This document shows, one piece after another, positions 61,883 through 64,000 of a stretch of 64,000 nt of DNA (position 1 is the first letter of the stretch; every line of letters starts with the position of its first letter). The position numbers and the translations under genes are program-made. A model generated the notes under the pieces. That model was not told where the DNA came from. It did not search any database and saw only the letters and a program-made list of their open reading frames with translations. This DNA is from Pedobacter sp. KBW06 (GTDB lineage: Bacteria; Bacteroidota; Bacteroidia; Sphingobacteriales; Sphingobacteriaceae): assembly GCF_003852525.1 (NCBI RefSeq), contig NZ_QAJL01000005.1, positions 1 to 64,000 on the forward strand. The letters run 5' to 3'.

Positions 61883-63610
61883 ATGGAAAATTACCTGCAT
61901 GGTTTGCTGGATGAGGACAATGATCCGATCATCCAGGAATACCTGAAATTTATTGACAACGGTATCCCCAAAACCCGAAATCCCAAAAACGTCTTAATCA
62001 TTGGTGCCGGAATGGCCGGAATGGTGTCTGCAAGCATGTTAAAACAGGCAGGTCATCAGGTCACAATTGTTGAATCGAATACCCGTGTAGGCGGGAGGAT
62101 CAAAACATTCAGAAATACAAAAGACAAGAAGTATTTTGAAAGCGACAAAGTGTATGCGGAAGCAGGAGCGATGCGCATTCCCACCATTCATCAAATGGTA
62201 CTGAAATACATCGATCAGCTGAAGCTGAAAACGCAGCCATTTTATTACATCTCAGTAGATAAAGACCAGGCCATTGCCCATCAGAAAGATCCTGAGAATC
62301 CTTTTCCCAGTATCACCAGAAATTCCCTTTTGTATGTGAATTACAGAAGGGTGGTTCAAAACGTCTATTTCAAAGATAAGGCAAACATCAATGAATTGCT
62401 GGATTATAACCTGGAGACCAGCGAACGCAACCTGTATGAAAACCAGCGTGCCGATGTTTTGCTGACGAATATCATGAGTCCTTTAAAAGCGTTTATCGCA
62501 CAGGACCCGGAGAAAAACTGGCCCTTGCTTATTGAACGTTTTGGAGAGTATTCCATGCGCCGCTTCCTGGTAGAGCAGACCCTGTACTCGGACAATGCGA
62601 TTGAAATGATCGGTGTTTTACAAAATCTGGAATCAAGGATGGCTTATGATTTTATTCAAAGCTTTATTGAATCCAATATCATTAAAGACAGCACCCGTTT
62701 TGTAGAAATCGTGGGCGGATCAGACTTGCTGACAACAGAGTTTTTCAAAGCACATCAGCTGGAAGACAATACTTATTTCGACTGCCGGGTAACCAGCCTG
62801 AAGCAGATTCCGGAAACGGGCAAAATCAAAATCGGCGTAGATATAGAGGTGGAAAGAGACCATCAGTTCTACGAAAAAGCAGGCTTCAAAGCATTAACAA
62901 CTCCGGTTACGGACCTGGAGTTTGATGAAGTGATTGTCACCATCCCTTTCTCGGCACTGAGACATGTATATGTAACCCCAGGCTTTTCGCAGTTAAAACG
63001 CAAGGCGATCCGGGAACTTCATTACGATTCTGCGACCAAGATATTATTGGAATTCAGGGAGAAATGGTGGCAGAAAGCACCTTATAATATTGTAGGTGGC
63101 GGAAGCATTACCGACTTTTCTAACCGATTTGTATACTATCCAAGTCAGGACATTGCAGATGAGGAACACGGAGTGATCCTGGCCTCTTATTGCTGGTCTG
63201 ATGAGGCCAGCCGCTGGGATTCAATGGATGATGATGACAGGTACTTTTATGCACTTAAAAACCTGGCGATCATGCACAGCGATGATGAGAAAGAACGCGA
63301 GCGGATTATGAATCTTGCGGTGATTACTTCATCCACTAAAAATAAAAAAGGAGCGGAAGGCCGAATCGGTGCGGCTACCCAGAGCTGGATGCGTGATCCT
63401 TATGCCTATGGCGAGGCCGCGATTTTCAATCCCGGTCAGTTGCATTTGCTGCAGAAACACATCATCTCAACGGAATGGGGCGGAAAAGCACATTTTGCCG
63501 GTGAGCACACCTCGCTTAAACATGCCTGGATTGAAGGTGCAATTGAATCAGGGATTCGCGCTGCGCTTGAAGTAAATGAAGATATGGCCAGTTTAAACAA
63601 TCCGAAATAG
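61883..63610 (+). CDS. L-amino-acid-oxidase-like flavoenzyme (monoamine oxidase family)
   Basis: 575 aa from the ATG at 61883; the frame is open 111 bp further upstream. FAD motif at about 40-70 (LIIGAGMAGMVSASML, VESNTRVGGRIKTF). EAGAMRIPTIHQMVLKYI is the hallmark of L-amino-acid oxidases of the monoamine oxidase family. The C-terminus has HFAGEHTSLKHAWIEGAIES for FAD and substrate. No signal peptide. It would oxidise an L-amino acid to its 2-oxo acid with ammonia and hydrogen peroxide; a monooxygenase giving an amide is the alternative. The next gene, one base downstream, encodes a 2-oxoacid decarboxylase. Confidence 0.87.
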   Translation: MENYLHGLLDEDNDPIIQEYLKFIDNGIPKTRNPKNVLIIGAGMAGMVSASMLKQAGHQVTIVESNTRVGGRIKTFRNTKDKKYFESDKVYAEAGAMRIPTIHQMVLKYIDQLKLKTQPFYYISVDKDQAIAHQKDPENPFPSITRNSLLYVNYRRVVQNVYFKDKANINELLDYNLETSERNLYENQRADVLLTNIMSPLKAFIAQDPEKNWPLLIERFGEYSMRRFLVEQTLYSDNAIEMIGVLQNLESRMAYDFIQSFIESNIIKDSTRFVEIVGGSDLLTTEFFKAHQLEDNTYFDCRVTSLKQIPETGKIKIGVDIEVERDHQFYEKAGFKALTTPVTDLEFDEVIVTIPFSALRHVYVTPGFSQLKRKAIRELHYDSATKILLEFREKWWQKAPYNIVGGGSITDFSNRFVYYPSQDIADEEHGVILASYCWSDEASRWDSMDDDDRYFYALKNLAIMHSDDEKERERIMNLAVITSSTKNKKGAEGRIGAATQSWMRDPYAYGEAAIFNPGQLHLLQKHIISTEWGGKAHFAGEHTSLKHAWIEGAIESGIRAALEVNEDMASLNNPK

Positions 63611-63611
63611 T

Positions 63612-64000
63612 ATGGGAGAGACACAAATAACAGTCGCGAAATACCTGCAGATCAGACTGGAGCAAATGGGCCTCCGTCATTTATTCGGTATAGCCGGTAA
63701 CTATACTGCACCATTTTTAAATACCATTCTGGAAGATAAACAGGCAAAAATTCAGGTCATCAATGATACCAATGAAATAAATGCAGGTCATTGCACGGAT
63801 GCTTATGCGAGACTGAACGGATTTGGCGCTGTAGCAGTTACCTATGGAGTAGGTGCTTTTACCTTACTCAATTCTGTAGCTGGTTCCTATGTGGAGCATT
63901 GTCCGGTGTTGGTCATCAATGGTGCACCAACCAGCAGCGATCAGCTAAAGAATATCGCGCAGGGAATGCTGGCCTCACACATGACAGGTGATATGTACAG
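63612..64000 (+). CDS. TPP-dependent 2-oxoacid decarboxylase-like protein, 3' end outside window
   Basis: 129 codons visible from the ATG at 63612, one base after the oxidase stop. N-terminal TPP-binding domain of the pyruvate/indolepyruvate decarboxylase kind: LRHLFGIAGNYTAPFLN, then the cofactor Glu in NEINAGHCTDAYARLNG, and VTYGVGAFTLLNSVAGSYVE. Close coupling to the oxidase suggests that it decarboxylates the 2-oxo acid made there, giving an aldehyde. The substrate and the catalytic C-terminal half cannot be seen. Confidence 0.85.
   Translation, partial: MGETQITVAKYLQIRLEQMGLRHLFGIAGNYTAPFLNTILEDKQAKIQVINDTNEINAGHCTDAYARLNGFGAVAVTYGVGAFTLLNSVAGSYVEHCPVLVINGAPTSSDQLKNIAQGMLASHMTGDMY

Noticed and set aside
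1..64000. CRISPR arrays, tRNA or rRNA genes, transposases, phage genes, attachment sites
   Set aside because: Looked for on both strands; no repeat-spacer pattern, cloverleaf, transposase motif or flanking target duplication was seen.

Overview
The window looks like chromosomal DNA of a Bacteroidota organism of the family Sphingobacteriaceae, most likely Pedobacter or a close relative. Grounds: SusC/SusD pairs, FecR/ECF sigma cassettes, STN-type TonB receptors, a type IX secretion (T9SS) type B sorting domain with a PorP/SprF protein, DUF4249, a crtY-crtZ-crtB-crtI cluster, and promoters of the Bacteroidota type (TTG, about 19 nt, TANNTTTG). I saw no tRNA, rRNA, CRISPR array, insertion sequence or phage gene.

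Layout. 1-5.9 kb (minus): the 5' part of a large nonribosomal peptide synthetase running off the left edge. Its first module is A-(N-methyltransferase)-T-E with a threonine-type specificity code, followed by C and the start of a second A domain. 6.2-10 kb: a membrane-anchored MutS-like ATPase, an MgtC-like membrane protein and a DUF1801/YdeI-like protein. 10.1-12.1 kb: a secreted S9 prolyl-oligopeptidase-type peptidase. 12.2-17.3 kb: a TonB receptor and secreted tyrosine-phosphatase pair, divergent from a membrane-linked AraC regulator. 17.5-30.0 kb: a polysaccharide/glycoprotein utilisation locus (ECF sigma, FecR, STN-SusC, SusD, GH18 lipoprotein, a FN3/discoidin-like T9SS cargo protein, PorP/SprF). 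30.0-35.0 kb (minus): a second sigma-FecR-STN receptor-DUF4249 cassette. 35.1-38.6 kb: an outer-membrane barrel protein, a LytS/LytTR two-component pair and a secreted hypothetical protein. 38.6-41.4 kb: arginase and ornithine aminotransferase, divergent from an Lrp/AsnC regulator. 41.5-42.2 kb: an AlkD-like repair protein. 42.2-47.3 kb (minus): a zeaxanthin-type carotenoid operon headed by a MarR regulator. 47.6-52.4 kb: exonuclease III, a ChrA-type transporter, a small membrane protein (minus) and catalase-peroxidase KatG. 52.4-55.1 kb (minus): a DUF1223 protein and a second LytS/LytTR pair. 55.2-61.5 kb: an Ohr/alpha-beta-hydrolase operon, an AraC-GyrI regulator, an agmatine-deiminase-like lipoprotein, an epoxide hydrolase and a degenerate HAD protein. 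61.9-64.0 kb: an L-amino-acid-oxidase-like flavoenzyme followed by a TPP-dependent 2-oxoacid decarboxylase that runs off the right edge.

How the genes work together. Two complete cell-surface signalling cassettes (sigma, FecR, STN receptor) should each switch on uptake of a specific ligand. The first is tied to a GH18 enzyme and to a T9SS-exported adhesin with its own PorP/SprF partner, which points to capture and cleavage of a GlcNAc-containing glycan at the cell surface. The arginase pair would turn arginine into glutamate semialdehyde. The last two genes would turn an amino acid into a 2-oxo acid and then an aldehyde. KatG, Ohr and the carotenoid operon form an oxidative-stress theme.

The least explained items are the N-methylating and epimerising NRPS initiation module, two small-RNA-like promoter/terminator units (about 17.31-17.41 kb and 9.08-9.16 kb), 11-bp-spaced direct repeats in front of several promoters, and an unidentified secreted protein translationally coupled inside the carotenoid operon.
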